Part shown: positions 23,845 through 36,860 of the stretch, piece after piece
Layout of the letters: the number at the start of each line of letters is the position of its first letter
Position numbering within the stretch: the stretch's first letter is position 1
Origin: Liolophura sinensis
Lineage: Eukaryota > Mollusca > Polyplacophora > Chitonida > Chitonidae
Reading direction: 5' to 3'
Assembly (NCBI RefSeq): GCF_032854445.1
Contig: NC_088307.1
Location: 11,236,017 to 11,300,016, forward strand
DNA: 64,000 bases
Position numbers and translations under genes: made by a program
The notes under the pieces: model-generated
The model's database searches: none
What the model saw: the letters and a program-made list of their open reading frames with translations, nothing else
What the model was told of the DNA's origin: nothing

Positions 23845-24469
23845 AAAATAATGTTCATTACTTGGTTTTAAAAGAACTCGACTTTTATACTTCTAAGAAC
23901 TAATGTAATGATATATATTTATATACTTTCTTGTTGATTTTATTACCCACAACTAGAATTCCATTTGGTATAAAGATTTACAAGCACTGTATGTGTATGT
24001 GCTTCAGTAGTTGAATGGGGAGGGCTGCATATTTTTTTTAGTGTGAAGCAGGGCCTGGATGTTCATAACTGTTTAACTGCTAAAATATTAAATATGAATA
24101 GACCAGTATTTGCTAGTACACTTTCGAACAGCGTGGCCCAGAACCTCGAGCCACTTTTAGGCCAAGACTGGATTGTAGCGTATCATCTACACCGTTACAG
24201 TGTATCAGTTTCTATTGTAATGTTGTACTCTATTTAATGTGACGTCACCATGATGAACTAGGAAAGGAACGTCAATAAAATGATGTGAAGGCCCCACTGC
24301 CTGGCATTCGACAGGTCCCCATTGTTCCTTTGGTCTGAAGCAATACTGACCTTTGCTTCATGTTTTGTGGTTTTGTATTAATAAACAAATTGAATACGCA
24401 ATTACGGTAATTGTACATGGTGTGTAAACTGTACTGTTCATGTACATGTACCTTTCTGTAATATACAAG

Positions 24470-24725
24470 TACACATACAAGTACATGTGCAGAAGTAAAG
24501 CTGTACACAAAGGAAAAACAAACATGTGCACGTACACAAGTAAAGCTGTACACAAATGGAAAACAAACATGTACAAGTACACATACACAAGTAAAGCTGT
24601 ACACAAATGGAAAACAAACAAGTACACGTACACAAGTAAAGCTGTACACAAATGGAAAACAAACATGTACACGTACACAAGTAAAGCTGTACACAAATGG
24701 AAAACAAACATGTACAAGAACACAT
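24470..24725. repeat. 45-51-bp minisatellite, about 5 copies
   Basis: Unit: AAGTAAAGCTGTACACAAAT, GGAAAACAAACATGTAC. Unit sizes are multiples of three, which creates ORFs on both strands. Confidence 0.93.
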
Positions 24726-27700
24726 ACTACATGTACATTACAATTTTATACACAAGCACTGTACATGTATGAACATGTTTGTACATCCAAAACAGCTTTG
24801 TTACCTGTCATGTACATTTATTTGACTTGTGTTAGACATTAACGTCTGATTTTTGTCCCGCTCTGTGACCCCTGACAGTGACATGTTCCAGTTGTGTGGG
24901 TTTACATTGTGCACACCCATTGTTCTCTAAGCCTCTCTCTTCACAGTCCACACAGTCACCTTTGCCTGTTGGAATGCCAGATATCCCCTCTCCACCCCCA
25001 CTCTTGCGTAATGCCCCCAGTCACACCGGAACATGTGGGAAGTGATTTCTATTTTTGTGGGCAGAAAGTTTTATTATTAGAGACGCTCATTGCCTCTGTG
25101 TCAGAATAACTTCTCTTTTTGAGGTACATGTACTGGTACCGTTGACATTCTGGCTGTACCGTTATGATAAAGTTCACTTGTCCATTTGTTGGTGCAAATT
25201 TTAGAAGTTATCTTTCAGCACTGGGACACGGTCAAGTGGTTTAGATATTTGTTTTTTAGTAGCGAGAATTAACATGTGAGGAGCCAGTTCATTTCTGGCT
25301 TAGGGTTTGTAATTTGTGGATTTCTTAGCTCAGCTCTCTTCATTGAGCCTTGCATCATGACAGTCAGCAGTCAGTAGCATTAACATGACTGAAAATTATT
25401 AGTACTGGAAATTTGAACATCTATACTTTAGTTTTGCACTAGCAGCTGGTTATTGTGCATTTATAAATAAATGTGGCAGATCAAACAATGGCTTTTGATC
25501 ATTTTCTGCATCACACTATTGAGCTTTCAAGTATTATCTCTTGTCATTATGATTATCATTTTCTGCATTACAGTGGTGACCTTTTAAGTATTATCTCAAT
25601 TCGTTATGATTATCATGCACTCAATCAGTTTATTGTTCATGAAGATCCATAAAAGTGAAAGTTTTGTAGGTCAATATTGATTTATTTATTTTTATTTGTG
25701 TTGACATACAACAGCTGTCATTGTTATGGATGGAGGAATCTAAAGTGGTGAAGTAGATGGCAGGCTGTTTACCTGTACAGGTAAATTGCTATAATGGTAA
25801 AATTAAACCTCTTGTTTAATGGACCATTGCTGAATCAGTGAGAACTGGATTTGAGGCATTGACATCAAATGCAATAGACCAGTTCTGAATATTACCTGTA
25901 ATAGTTCGCTTTACCAATGAGAACTGGATTTGAGACACCAACATCATTGACCTCTGGAGTCAAGTGGTGACTGTCTGCAGCGAGAGAAACACTTCATCCC
26001 AATAAGCCAGGGAAAGTTCGCGTGTAGGTCAATAAAACTACATGTATCACCTCGTCTAAAGTGTATGTGTAAGCAAGAGGATCTTTATTTTCGCAAAAGT
26101 GTAGAACAAGTATAGCTAACATTTTATCAATTAAGTGCCCAAAAAGATCAGATTGATTCAAATGGTCGCAAGGAGCAAGGTGTATTTATACCCATAATAA
26201 ACGGATTATTCTGAAATTTACAAAATTCATTCAGGGACTTCTATGTATTAGAATTGTAGTTACTAATATAATATTATTTGCTGGAATATGGTGAGAAAGC
26301 TGTAATTTTAGTACGCTTATATGTACAGGAAGCTGAGAGTGCAGTTTGCGATGTACATATACCTGTGTGTATATCCGTGCATGGTTTGCAAACCATCTCA
26401 GTTAATTTTCTCTATAGTACCCATTATGTATTATGCAGTAACATCAATTTAGCTGTTCTTATCTTCATCAAAAGAGAGACTTCATCAACATCTCCTAACT
26501 TTATTATAGTGGATAGAATACCAGCTATAGTACAGTGATCAATGTTCTGTGTGTTTTTTCGTTGGCTGTTGACTGTCCCAGTAGGCCAATAAACCGACGA
26601 GGTTTGTAGGTCACTGACATAATCGCGTGATTAGCCGTACTATAACGCCTGGCGTCTACGTGTATGCCATAGGAATGATCTATTGATCAATGGTAATGAA
26701 TTTTCTGTGTCAGCATTTCCGTAGTCGTTCCGGGTTAGGCTGGGACACGCGGAGTGAAATCAAGCCCATCGAAATGGCAGTTTCGATTGTGCCTCTGAAA
26801 AACACACCGTGACGGCAATGGGGCTGTTTAAACTGTGCCAGTCCAATAGCTAGGTGTGCTTTAGCCTTGATGCCAGCTTCGTCAGGAAATGAGATTATCA
26901 CCGATTTATTTTACCAATCTGGACTGTTTGGATAGAATGGATAGCCTGGTGATTGGTTCTTTCTGTTAGTGTCAGTATTGGGTAGATTTCCTCTCTCCTC
27001 CATTACACTGGGCTATTCAAGGTTACAGTTCAATGGCATCTTTTGTCCAACTCTCTTTGTGTTCATTACAAGAATGTGTACATTCTAAAAGCCACACCAA
27101 GTCAAATGTGTTTCTGTTAATACAAAGTGAAAAGACGAGTTTGCTTCAGTATTTAATATGAAGCATTCATTTTTTTATCGTACCAAATTCTTTTTTCAAT
27201 CTTACCAAGCTCATTATTTATCTTACCCAATCCATTATTTATCTTACCCAGTCCATTATTTATCTGACTAAGTTTTACTTTCCTTGTGTGAATGTACGTG
27301 TGGATATGGTCCATAGAAGTAATCGTCTGGATTATAGAACATTTAAAGATTTTCCTCCGTGAAAATTACATTTTGAGAAGAATACAACATTTAACTCACA
27401 GTGATGATTGAACAGTTACATATTTTATGTAAATGAAGTTGAAGAAATTAGCGGGACATATACATGTATGTGACTGTGATGTCCTGAATTGCATGTTGTA
27501 GAATGTTCTGTTTTATATTGTAAAGAAGAAGTTTTAATCTGTGTTTACCATTTCAAATTGGGAGGTGGGGGGAGGTGCATTTTGTAAATATATATATATA
27601 TATTACCTTTCATAATTTTATGTATCTTCATGAAATGATAATTGCGATGGGAAATCATAAAAGTCAGTTAAAATTCTATCACACCAGACATATAATGTAT

Positions 27701-27942
27701 GCTTAAGTTGCATGTACAGTATGCATGGATTTAGCCTCATTGTTATATCAGCAGAACAATCAGTACATGTACTGATGAATAACCAAGTCTAATTTAACTT
27801 GTATTGAATGTAAACCATACAGTTCCTTAGTAACTGGAGCACAGTGAAAATGTTAACACAAAATTGGAAATGAATGTGTGAACAAAGTCATTATAGAGCA
27901 TAGATGCTTTTACAGTTTCACTCATTCACCTGTTTTGGGGTG

Positions 27943-28103
27943 GAGATGTAATACATTGTTGGCTGAGATGTAATACATTATTGGCTGAGATGTCATACTT
28001 TGTTGGCTGAGATGTAATACATTGTTGGCTGAGATATAATACATTGTTGGCTGAGATGTAATACATTGTTGATGTAATACATTGTTGGCTGAGATGTAAT
28101 ACA
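27943..28103. repeat. ~22-bp minisatellite, about 7-8 copies
   Basis: Unit GAGATGTAATACATTGTTGG plus CT, with one shortened copy. Confidence 0.95.
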
Positions 28104-29260
28104 GTACTATTTACTGTTCTTCCTTCCCCTCTGTATTATCCTGAATTATAGGAAGTTCTTTGGTAGACACTTATGTTTCTGTACTTCCCAGTTGACGCCT
28201 TGTGCATGTGTAATAACACCACAGCTGTGCTCGTGTGCCTCACACTGTGTAATGAAGGGTAAAACTGTGTGCCCTAGAATCCTACAGCCAGCGTTTGTCT
28301 GTGTTATTTTAATAAGATTGGACAGAGGCTATTGAACGAGTTTCCATAGTAATCTTTGACTTGGCAGAGCTATAGCGCTTCCAAGGAGATCCTTTTGTTT
28401 TGGATGTGAGGACGGAAAGGGGCGTTGTCGAGTGCCTGTGAGGGGTCTTCGAGCCTTTGACGGAGCTGCCATGTTGATAGAGCTCTTCAGCCTGATGTGT
28501 AGTCTATGATGGAGAGTATTAAGTAAGCTTTAGCTTCATCTCGAACCATCAACGAATCTGGATTTTTTTTTTCACACTTTATCTTGGTGGTCAGGGACTG
28601 TGTCAGAGTGATCGAGGGCTCGGTTTACACTCAGGAGTATATATATATATGTGGTATAAGTGTTGAATCGATCATTTAGTGACAGCTTGCCGTCGTACAG
28701 ATTTGACAGTCTCCACACAGATGGAGTATTGTATTGATTTAAAGCAGTTAAGTCAAGTCTGCTCGCCGCGGATAGAACAATCTTCTGTTTGATCGATTAA
28801 GAAAGTACGACTTTGATGCGGAAGTTGAGGCAGCCATCGCATAGTACCCTTCCTTAATGGAACTGACTTTGTCAACAGCTAGTCCATAGGTGTGGACAGA
28901 TCTTGGGCAAAATTACGCAGGAGAACAAACCACTGCCGGCAGACATGATGGAGTCCGCTGACTGCGCTGAAATGGCTTGCCAGGCATCAGAGACAGTTTG
29001 TGGTAATTGCTTCTTTGTAGCCGTGCTTCATTGGATTCTGATCGAGGTATAGTGTGAGAGAGACTTAATGTCAAGGCTACTTGTGAGGCCTCGTGGCATT
29101 GTACAGTTGTACTTGGACTCAGCACGACTTGGCTGTATGTGTGTCTGTTAGTTTGGCTGCCAGTTTAATCTAACACAAGAGGAGGAGTCATATCCTAGTT
29201 GCTGTTGGCAGGAGAGGGTTGAATGGTTTCACTGCTGTATTTAATTGTCATAATTAAATT

Positions 29261-29708
29261 GCTGGCTGGCTGGCTGACTGACTGAACTGTATAGTCTGTC
29301 TGACTGACTGAACTCTTGCAGCCTGTCTATTGGAATGACTGACCTCTATAGTTTGTCTGACTGACCTCTATAGCCTGTCTGGCTGGCTGTCTGGCTGTCT
29401 GTCTGTCTGTCTGACTGACTGAACTCTTGCAGCCTGTCTATTGGACTGACTGACCTCTATAGTTTGTCTGACTGACCTCTATAGCCTGTCTGGCTGGCTG
29501 TCTGGCTGTCTGTCTGTCTGACTGACTGAACTCTTGCAGCCTGTTTATTGGAATGACTGACCTCTATAGCCTGTCTGGCTGGCTGTCTGTATGACTGACT
29601 TCTGTAGCCTGGCTATCAGACCTCTGTAGTCTGTCTGTCAGTCTGACTGACCACAATAGTCTGTTTGTCTGACGTCTATAGTCTGACTGTCTGTTAACCT
29701 GACCTCTT
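29261..29708. repeat. CTGT/CTGACTGA composite repeat
   Basis: (CTGT)n and (CTGA)n stretches alternate with CTCTTGCAGCCTGTCTATTG and GACCTCTATAGTTTGTC modules. Two larger modules of ~125 bp are nearly identical. Confidence 0.93.
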
Positions 29709-30199
29709 CTAGCTGCTTGATCGATCAATTCAAAATCATTAAGGGCTCAGCGTGCATTTAGAATTCAGAGAAAACTGTTTAAAATCAGATATAATCTGTA
29801 TAATGAATATATGTAACAGCTTCACCTGTTTGACTAAAATGTTGTGTGTTTTATTATTTTTGTTTCATCACATTGCACAGAATGAGAACACCTGTTTTGT
29901 TTTGTTTTTTCTTGTCCATCGACATGTTTGTTCTACTGATGGCTCTAGGGCTGTACAGTATCATGTTTTTGTCTTCCAACATCATTCATATGTAGACACT
30001 GAGATATTCTTGAGTACATACAGTTAGATTTGGAGCTAATTATCATAGATTGTTATATACAGGTAATGTATCTACCTGTAAACACACCTGTCGGTATACA
30101 CACATTTGGTGTACAGTGTATGTACATTTACATGTATTTTAAAACATGTGAGGAATTCGGCAGACAACGTGTGGATGATTTCATCCTACAGTATAATTG

Positions 30200-30265
30200 T
30201 AGTGTCCACCACATCATAGAAGTGAAATGTTTTTTCAAAGTACGGCATAAAACACTGACTGAATA
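30200..30265 (+). mobile_element. SINE family 1 tail fragment
   Basis: ATAGAAGTGAAATG, then AAGTACGGCATAAAACACTG, follows the family 1 tail with substitutions. Confidence 0.55.
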
Positions 30266-30464
30266 CACGTAAGCAAAAGTAAGTGTATGTAAGCAACATT
30301 TAGGTTCCTTGTTTCTTTTGAGGTGGGGACTTTCCATACACATGTATATAGTTTTATACATATGCCATACATTTACACACCTCACTTGGATCATTTAGTC
30401 TATCGGAAATGCTACTAATTTGCATAGTTTTCTCATCACCCTGTGTGTTTTTACCCCTCCTCAG

Positions 30465-30585
30465 GTGTGGAGGAGGAAAGATGAACATCCCGCACAGGAT
30501 CCTCACCCCTGATGAGCCCCTGAAGAGAAGCAGTATGGACAGTGACAGCAGTCCTGATTACCTGGCCGGGCCTTCTTCAGTCGAC
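30465..30585 (+). CDS. RALGPS: RALGPS exon 2: N-terminal linker
   Basis: The acceptor is a pyrimidine tract ending CCTCCTCAG at 30464 and the donor is GTAAGT at 30586. The first base completes Trp66. The exon then reads CGGGK, followed by MNIPHRILTPDEPLKRSSMD and a Ser/Asp/Pro-rich tail, ending in phase 0. The internal ATG at 30481 (context AAAG before, A after) could be a start codon for a shorter isoform if transcription begins inside intron 1. KRSSMD resembles a basophilic-kinase site. No globular domain is visible; the segment is probably disordered. Its phase fits both the upstream exon (2) and the downstream exon (0). Confidence 0.85.
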
Positions 30586-30869
30586 GTAAGTATTATGACC
30601 AGTTCTCATACATGTATTTCATTTAAATTTTGTTTAAAGGCATGCAGAATTAATGCTCCTTAAGCTGAACAAACACTCCAGCAGACAAACAAATTGACAG
30701 GAACAGAGAGTAGAGGAAACCATTGTTTATAGAAAGTTGCTTCTTTCCTTTGCGCATAATTAAGATTAATTTAACAAATTCAGTTGAAATTTTTTTATTG
30801 TTTCAGTTGCTCATTTTTGATTGGGAGGTTTTAAAAAAAAAAATGGATGGTAATTTGTCAAGTTGATGA

Positions 30870-31340
30870 GTGACAGAAACTGCTTGGTCTCCCAGGGGGA
30901 AAACCGTTGTCCTTAACCAGGTTATGTAGTGACAGAAACTGCTGGGTCTCCCAGGGGGAAAACCGTTGTCCTTAACCAGGTTATGTAGTGACAGAAACTG
31001 CTTGGTCACCCAGTGGGAAAACCGTTGTCCTTAACCAGGTTATGTAGTGACAGAAACTGCTTGGTCTCCCAGGGGGAAAACCGTTGTCCTTAACCAGGTT
31101 ATGTAGTGACAGAAACTGCTTGGTCTCCCAGGGGGAAAACCGTTGTCCTTAACCAGGTTATGTAGTGACAGAAACTGCTTGGTCTCCCAGGGGGAAAACC
31201 GTTGTCCTTAACCAGGTTATGTAGTGACAGAAACTGCTTGGTCTCCCAGGGGGAAAACCGTTGTCCCTTAACCAGGTTATGTAGTGACAGAAACTGCTTG
31301 GTCTCCCAGGGGGAAAACCGTTGTCCTTAACCAGGTTATG
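30870..31340. repeat. 59-bp minisatellite, 8 copies
   Basis: Unit: GTGACAGAAACTGCTTGGTC, TCCCAGGGGGAAAACCGTTG, TCCTTAACCAGGTTATGTA. Copies are almost identical; one has an extra C. It lies 285 bases after exon 2. Confidence 0.97.
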
Positions 31341-34300
31341 CACAAGCCGCCAGATGTAAAGCCATAGCAAAACCAAGCATACAGTGAGATGGGGAACTTT
31401 GGATTCACATATAGTGTAATCTCATTGATTATACAAGGACTTGTGTTGTGATGTACACTGTCCTCATACTGTCCATTATGCAAATTACATGCACCTGTAG
31501 CGTCTCGAGTGAAAATCTTGCTTTGCAAATTCAGGATCAACATTGTCCCCTTTATTGGTCATGCACTATAATTGGCAAATGTCTTGCAAGCATTCGTCGT
31601 AGATGTGTAAATCTCTATGGCGCAATCGATTTTTAGCATAAATCATCACGCAAACAAATATATGTTAAATCAGTTAAAGTGCGTCTTTGTTACTGAAGGG
31701 CGTTCACACTGAATGCTTGACGTATGTGTCTATAGACATAGGGCAATGCAAGCAAATCAAGATGATATCCTAAATAACCTAAAATATCAGCCATGGATAA
31801 AATGGTCATTTTTCCTGATTCTGAGAGTTCTGTTGATTTTGGAAAGGTGTTTTAGGGTTTCTTTAGAAGGTACGAGCAGGCATCCTTCTGGAAAAGTGTA
31901 AGTTTCAGCACCAAAGAGAATAATTTATGGATTTTTGGGGGTTGAAATTTTAGGTAATTTAGGGTAAACTCTTTGATTGAGTAACACATCTCGTCATGTA
32001 GACGGTGTATGCAGAGGTGCACTGATACATATGCTGCACTTAAAAGCTTTCATAACTCTACCATAAGCAAATATCATTGTCCAGGGTTTTAATGTTTTCT
32101 GTCTTCATTGCATTGTATGAAAGAGCCATGTCTGATGTACAGTATTGCGTTATTCTCTGGGCCAGTCCAGGTTTAAAATTGCACTACGGACTTCTGACAA
32201 TGTCTGCCACATTTCCATCCCATGGACCAGATATGGTTTTGAGATAAAACTTCTGATTGAGGTTAATGGCCCTTGTTGAACCAGTGTGACTCTCTCTGGC
32301 TTGTTTACGGTGTTATTGATTATTTGTACTGTACTAACTATATAGACTAGCTGGCCAATATACCTAGAGATTTGACACACATTTGTATATTCAGTAGTGA
32401 GGCCATGGAGCTCTGTTTTGAAGTCAAAAGGTCATGACTGTAGTGGCTTGGTGAAGCAGACCAGCCAGCACATTTGGCAGTGTAATTGCCTGAATACTAT
32501 ATTTTACCTGAACATTAGCATTTTTCAAGACACATTTTGCATGATTCTTCTTGATTTATCCACTTTATAGATTCTTAAAAGCCATGAATTAAATTTGATA
32601 ATAATACTTCAGATCAGTTAAAGGTTACAAAGATGCGACATGTTGGATTGCAGCAAGTGTGAGGTTTTTTTTTTTTTTTTTTTTTCTCTCCGAAAAGAAT
32701 TTGTGCTCAAAATTTCATGCTGTTGTAATTTTTTCTATGGTTCTTATATATTGCTATTAAAGATGCTGTGCGATGTTTAAGAAGCACTATGTAGTCTATA
32801 CAACATATATTTCAGGTAAGGCATGCGCGGCCTTTTAGCCAAGTTTTGCACACGATGACAGTCAAGTCTTTGCAGATATGTAGGCCTGTAAGGCTGCATA
32901 TTGCAAGTATAATTTGCTGGCCAAACATTAGCTTTCTTGGGTGTAGACCTGTCTATAAACTGGGCTTTACAACTCACAGTGAACTTTAAGCATATGTATT
33001 TCAGCATTTGTTGCAATCCTGCAGCTGGTATTGCTCTATTGTTTGAGATATTTACATCACTGATTACATATTGTGTACCTGCAGGAAAAATACATACATG
33101 TATTCACTGCTCATTTGACCAAGCCCAATGACAAACACATGTAAGCTTGGTTGAACTTGGAGGGATTTCAAAAGAGTTCTTATTTTTTTTTAGGCACTTT
33201 TTTTTATGTAAACAAACACAATAGATGATATTTAATATTGGGAACATTTTCCCTAGTTATTTGTTAAGCAAGGGAATAACAGCATTAGAAATGGTTGAGT
33301 TATTTGGAAAATTGTATCCAAAAAAATGCTCAGTGCCGTCTCAGAACCCAAAGGTTATAAGGCCCGCCTAGAGGCTGGGATAGTGGACTGGCACTCTTTC
33401 AGCCCTGGCTAAGTCACCGTATTCAAGAATTTAAGTTGGGATGGCATTAGAGATGGGAATGTTACAGTGTCCGGGGAATATTTGTCATGGATGTGGAAAT
33501 TGTTTTGTGATTTTCATCAAGTGGCATTCCTACATGTATGACCCAAAGCCTAAACGGTTGACACTTGAGTTCATTCAGAACGTGTCATATGCAGACACAA
33601 ACAAGATTTATGGCTGTACCATGTAAACCATGGCCGAAATCAGATTTTGAAATCAGAAATACAAAGGTGCAGAGAAGCTTATTTTTCTATTTTTTATATT
33701 TACATTCAATTCTATCTTTTATTGTGGAGATTGTATTATTAGGTACACCTGCTACTAGAATTTCACTGTTTTCTACACAGTTTAGAACAACAAGGTACAA
33801 TCTGTCCCCTTAGTGATAATGCCTGTCTTCGTGTCTGAAGCATGTCTGTCTTTTACTTAACTCTGCTTTGCCATGAATCCCAGATGTCCTGTCACAGAAA
33901 GTATATCACCCAGCTGTTCTAATGCCAGCTCCATGTCAACATGAGGAATGGAAATTGTTGCAAACTAATGGGAGATAACTCTGGATGTCATATTGTATTA
34001 ATGAGTTACATCACTTGTGACAACAGGTGATTGCCAAGACATTTATCTGTTGTAAGTTATTCATTAATTTAGTTATGTAGTTAGTTTTGAAAAAGTAGAA
34101 TACTTAAAATATTTGCTTACACGACAGCATTCCAGTTTTTGGATGAATCAAAAACCTCACTGAGCCCAACAAAGGCAATGGCCCTTTGACCTTGTACATG
34201 TTCAACCTATGATATTGAAGTAGCCTAACTTAACCATTATTCTGTATATTGCAGAAGTCAAAATGTTGATTTATGACTATATCCATGTACATAAGCATGA

Positions 34301-35751
34301 AACAACATGGAAATAAATCAAATACATTGGCAACAGAATCATTTTTGTCTTGGAAATTATGAATATTTGCTTAGTGCAAAGTCATCTTTTAGATGTCACT
34401 GGGGCTCAGTTTGTTCTTCTCCTTTAGGAGAGATAGAAGTTGCCCCTGTTTACGACATATATTGTCAGATTAATGCCTGTAGCTTGAACATTTGTTTTCC
34501 TTTGAAAAAAGAAAAAGCTTAGTTTCAAAAATTTCATTTTTCAGAAGAATGTTTTTGCTTAATTTTCTGTAACAGATTAATGTGCAATAGCTCTCTACTT
34601 TTGTGGAAGAGATGGGAAAGAAATTCGAGATACTCCATGTACATGTATGCAAGAGCTTGATTTGAGCTTTATATGACCTCGTTTGTCAGGGACTAATTGA
34701 CATGTAATGAGAACAACGCTTACGAGTAAGCGCAGTAAACCTGTACAGGTAACCCTCACCAGGCACATGTATGTAGAGCAAGTAGAGTGTACTGCGATGT
34801 TTGCGAAAAAAAAGAGAATCCATGCGTAAGAAGCTATATTAATTGGTTCAGCTGATAAAAGTCGTCAAGTTCCAAGGATCAGCTCAGAACATTAATTGGA
34901 TCGAAGGTAATTGCTATTCTATGAAATGTAATTAATAGGCAAGCAATTGTTTTTTGTTTTTTTTCTTCTTTTCTCTGTAAGCCTTGGGGAGAAAGAAAAA
35001 AAGGGGGATGAGTGGGCTTGCTGTTGGGTAAGGTTGCAACACGGATCTTCTGAACCTTTGTGTGTATGTGAGGCTTGAAGCGAACAAAGATCAGCTGATA
35101 TATACGAGTGTAACTGGGCATGGGTTAAGTGGTAATTAATAAAAACATACCTTCTGAACAACAGGATGGCTGTCTTATTACATTATCTCTTAATTAAAAA
35201 CCTGTGCGTGGGAAAGTGGGTCAGATGCCTTTTGTGGCTTGAGGGGGAAAATCGTGTGGATCGTCAACCCTTTTGTTTTAAGAGACTCCGTTAAGATCGT
35301 CCTTAAGATGCAGGTTCTTAAGGCAGCCAGGGCTTTAATGTGGGTACATGTATATACATGGCTGTCCACATACAGACGTTGTACATGTAGGCTACGCTTA
35401 ATCCCCTGTCAGCGCACAGGTAAACGGTAGAGATTATCTCACCTGGCCGGATTAAGGGCTACCTGGCTTGTGTTAAGATGGGAAAGGAAACAGAGACCGC
35501 AGACTGTGGGTGCTGTATTCTACCTGCCCTCTTATCTTGGGTGAGTTGGGTTTTTTGCGTTTGTTCACCTGCTGTTGTTCAAGATAAACATGTTTACGTT
35601 TATATTTAAACAGTCTGAACATGCAGGTATAAATCATTCTGTGTGCATTGTAGAGAGTCAGGAAAAAAAATCATTTTGGAGGCTTGTGGGAGTTGTTCAT
35701 TGTACATTTATGTAAGATTTAAATTGTGACATCTACATTCTGTGATTTACC

Positions 35752-35858
35752 TGGGTTCCTGTCAGGCTGTATGTGGGAAAGTCTGCCAGCAGACTGAGTT
35801 TTACCCCTGCTCAGCAAGATTTCTTGAGTACGACATGAAACACCAATCAAATAAATAA
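35752..35858 (+). mobile_element. Degenerate SINE family 1 fragment
   Basis: Partial body (GTGGGAAAGTCTGCCAGCAG) joined to TTCTTGAGTACGACATGAAA and an AATC(AAAT)n tail; the middle is deleted. Confidence 0.75.
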
Positions 35859-36145
35859 GGAATTTTTTACATGTAGAATGATTAAGTCGCATATCCAAAT
35901 GAAAGGTTACATTAAGCTGTTTAAGAGTGTTGACTTGAATGGTATAAAACAGGGTATTCACAGATATAATTCACAAATAAATATTTTGTCTCGCGTGCTT
36001 TCTTTAAATTTAGATTAAAATTACAACTCATTTAAAGCATTAGATTAATTTGCGTAAGAACAAGTTCCACAGTTTTGTCTATAAATAAAGGATTGTGCAG
36101 GTGATGGAATTTATAGTGTGAATGTTTTCTGGTCAGGATACGCAA

Positions 36146-36652
36146 GTCGTGCACAATTAGCACAAAGTTGCTTCAACTGAATTCACTAGGTTAGGGCTTC
36201 GTGTTACAGATTGAAAAGTCATGTACAATTAGCACAAAGTTGCTTCAGCTGAATTCACTAGGTTAGGGCTTCATGTTACAGATTGAATAGTCGTGCACAA
36301 TTAGCACAAAGTTGCTTCAGCTGAATTCACTAGGTTACGGCTTCGTGTTACAGATTGAAAAGTCGTGCACAATTAGCACAAAGTTGCTTCAGCTGAATTC
36401 ACTAGGTTACGGCTTCGTGTTACAGATTGAAAAGTCGTGCACAATTAGCACAAAGTTGTTTCAGCTGAATTCACTAGGTTACGGCTTCGTGTTACAGATT
36501 GAAAAGTCGTGCACAATTAGCACAAAGTTGCTTCAGCTGAATTCACTAGGTTACGGCTTCGTGTTACAGATTGAAAAGTCGTGCACAATTAGCACAAAGT
36601 TGCTTCAGCTGAATTCACTAGGTTACGGCTTTGTGTTACAGATTGAAAAGTC
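36146..36652. repeat. 72-bp minisatellite, 7 copies
   Basis: Unit: GTCGTGCACAATTAGCACAA, AGTTGCTTCAGCTGAATTCA, CTAGGTTACGGCTTCGTGTT, ACAGATTGAAAA. The first two copies carry GGTTAGGG for GGTTACGG. The 121-aa ORF across it is an artefact of the 24-codon unit. Confidence 0.97.
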
Positions 36653-36772
36653 CACATTTAAATGTATCTTACAGTAATTAATGCATGCAGAGAGACGCCA
36701 CATCAGGATTTTTGAGGGGAGTGATCAAGGACGCATACATTTACTTGGTAAATGGCTTGGAACACCACTTAG

Positions 36773-36860
36773 TAGGCTTTTATGATCTTTTTGAGTAAAA
36801 GGCTACTTTTCTTACCTGGCAGAGAATTAAAAACAAAGTAAAATAAGAGCTTTGGTCATA
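36773..36860 (+). repeat. Dispersed repeat D, copy 2
   Basis: TCTTTTTGAGTAAAAGGCTA and TACCTGGCAGAGAATTAAAA. Located shortly after the 72-bp array. Confidence 0.55.

Larger units (their letters stand above)
13708..30464 (+). other. Intron 1 of the RALGPS model (16.8 kb)
   Basis: It begins GTAAGA and ends CTCAG. It contains a (TA)n run, a gapped GT/GGGGCTGG minisatellite, SINEs of both families, a foldback MITE at 19373-19719, a MITE copy at 23286, three minisatellites (24.5, 27.9 and 29.3 kb), and two CpG-richer blocks (about 26560-26920 and 28370-29010). No other coding exon was recognised. Confidence 0.68.

Noticed and set aside
24272-24772. 110-140-codon ORFs rich in Tyr, Cys and Thr
   Set aside because: Product of the 45-51-bp array; low complexity and present on both strands.
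26278-26538. 86-codon ORF
   Set aside because: Begins at CTG, has no coding character and no neighbouring exon.
35239-35430. 63-codon ORF with a possible CAGGTAAAC donor
   Set aside because: No acceptor in a matching phase and no protein resemblance; phase inconsistent with the flanking exons 2 and 3.
36312-36677. 121-codon repeat ORF
   Set aside because: Explained by the 72-bp tandem unit inside intron 2.
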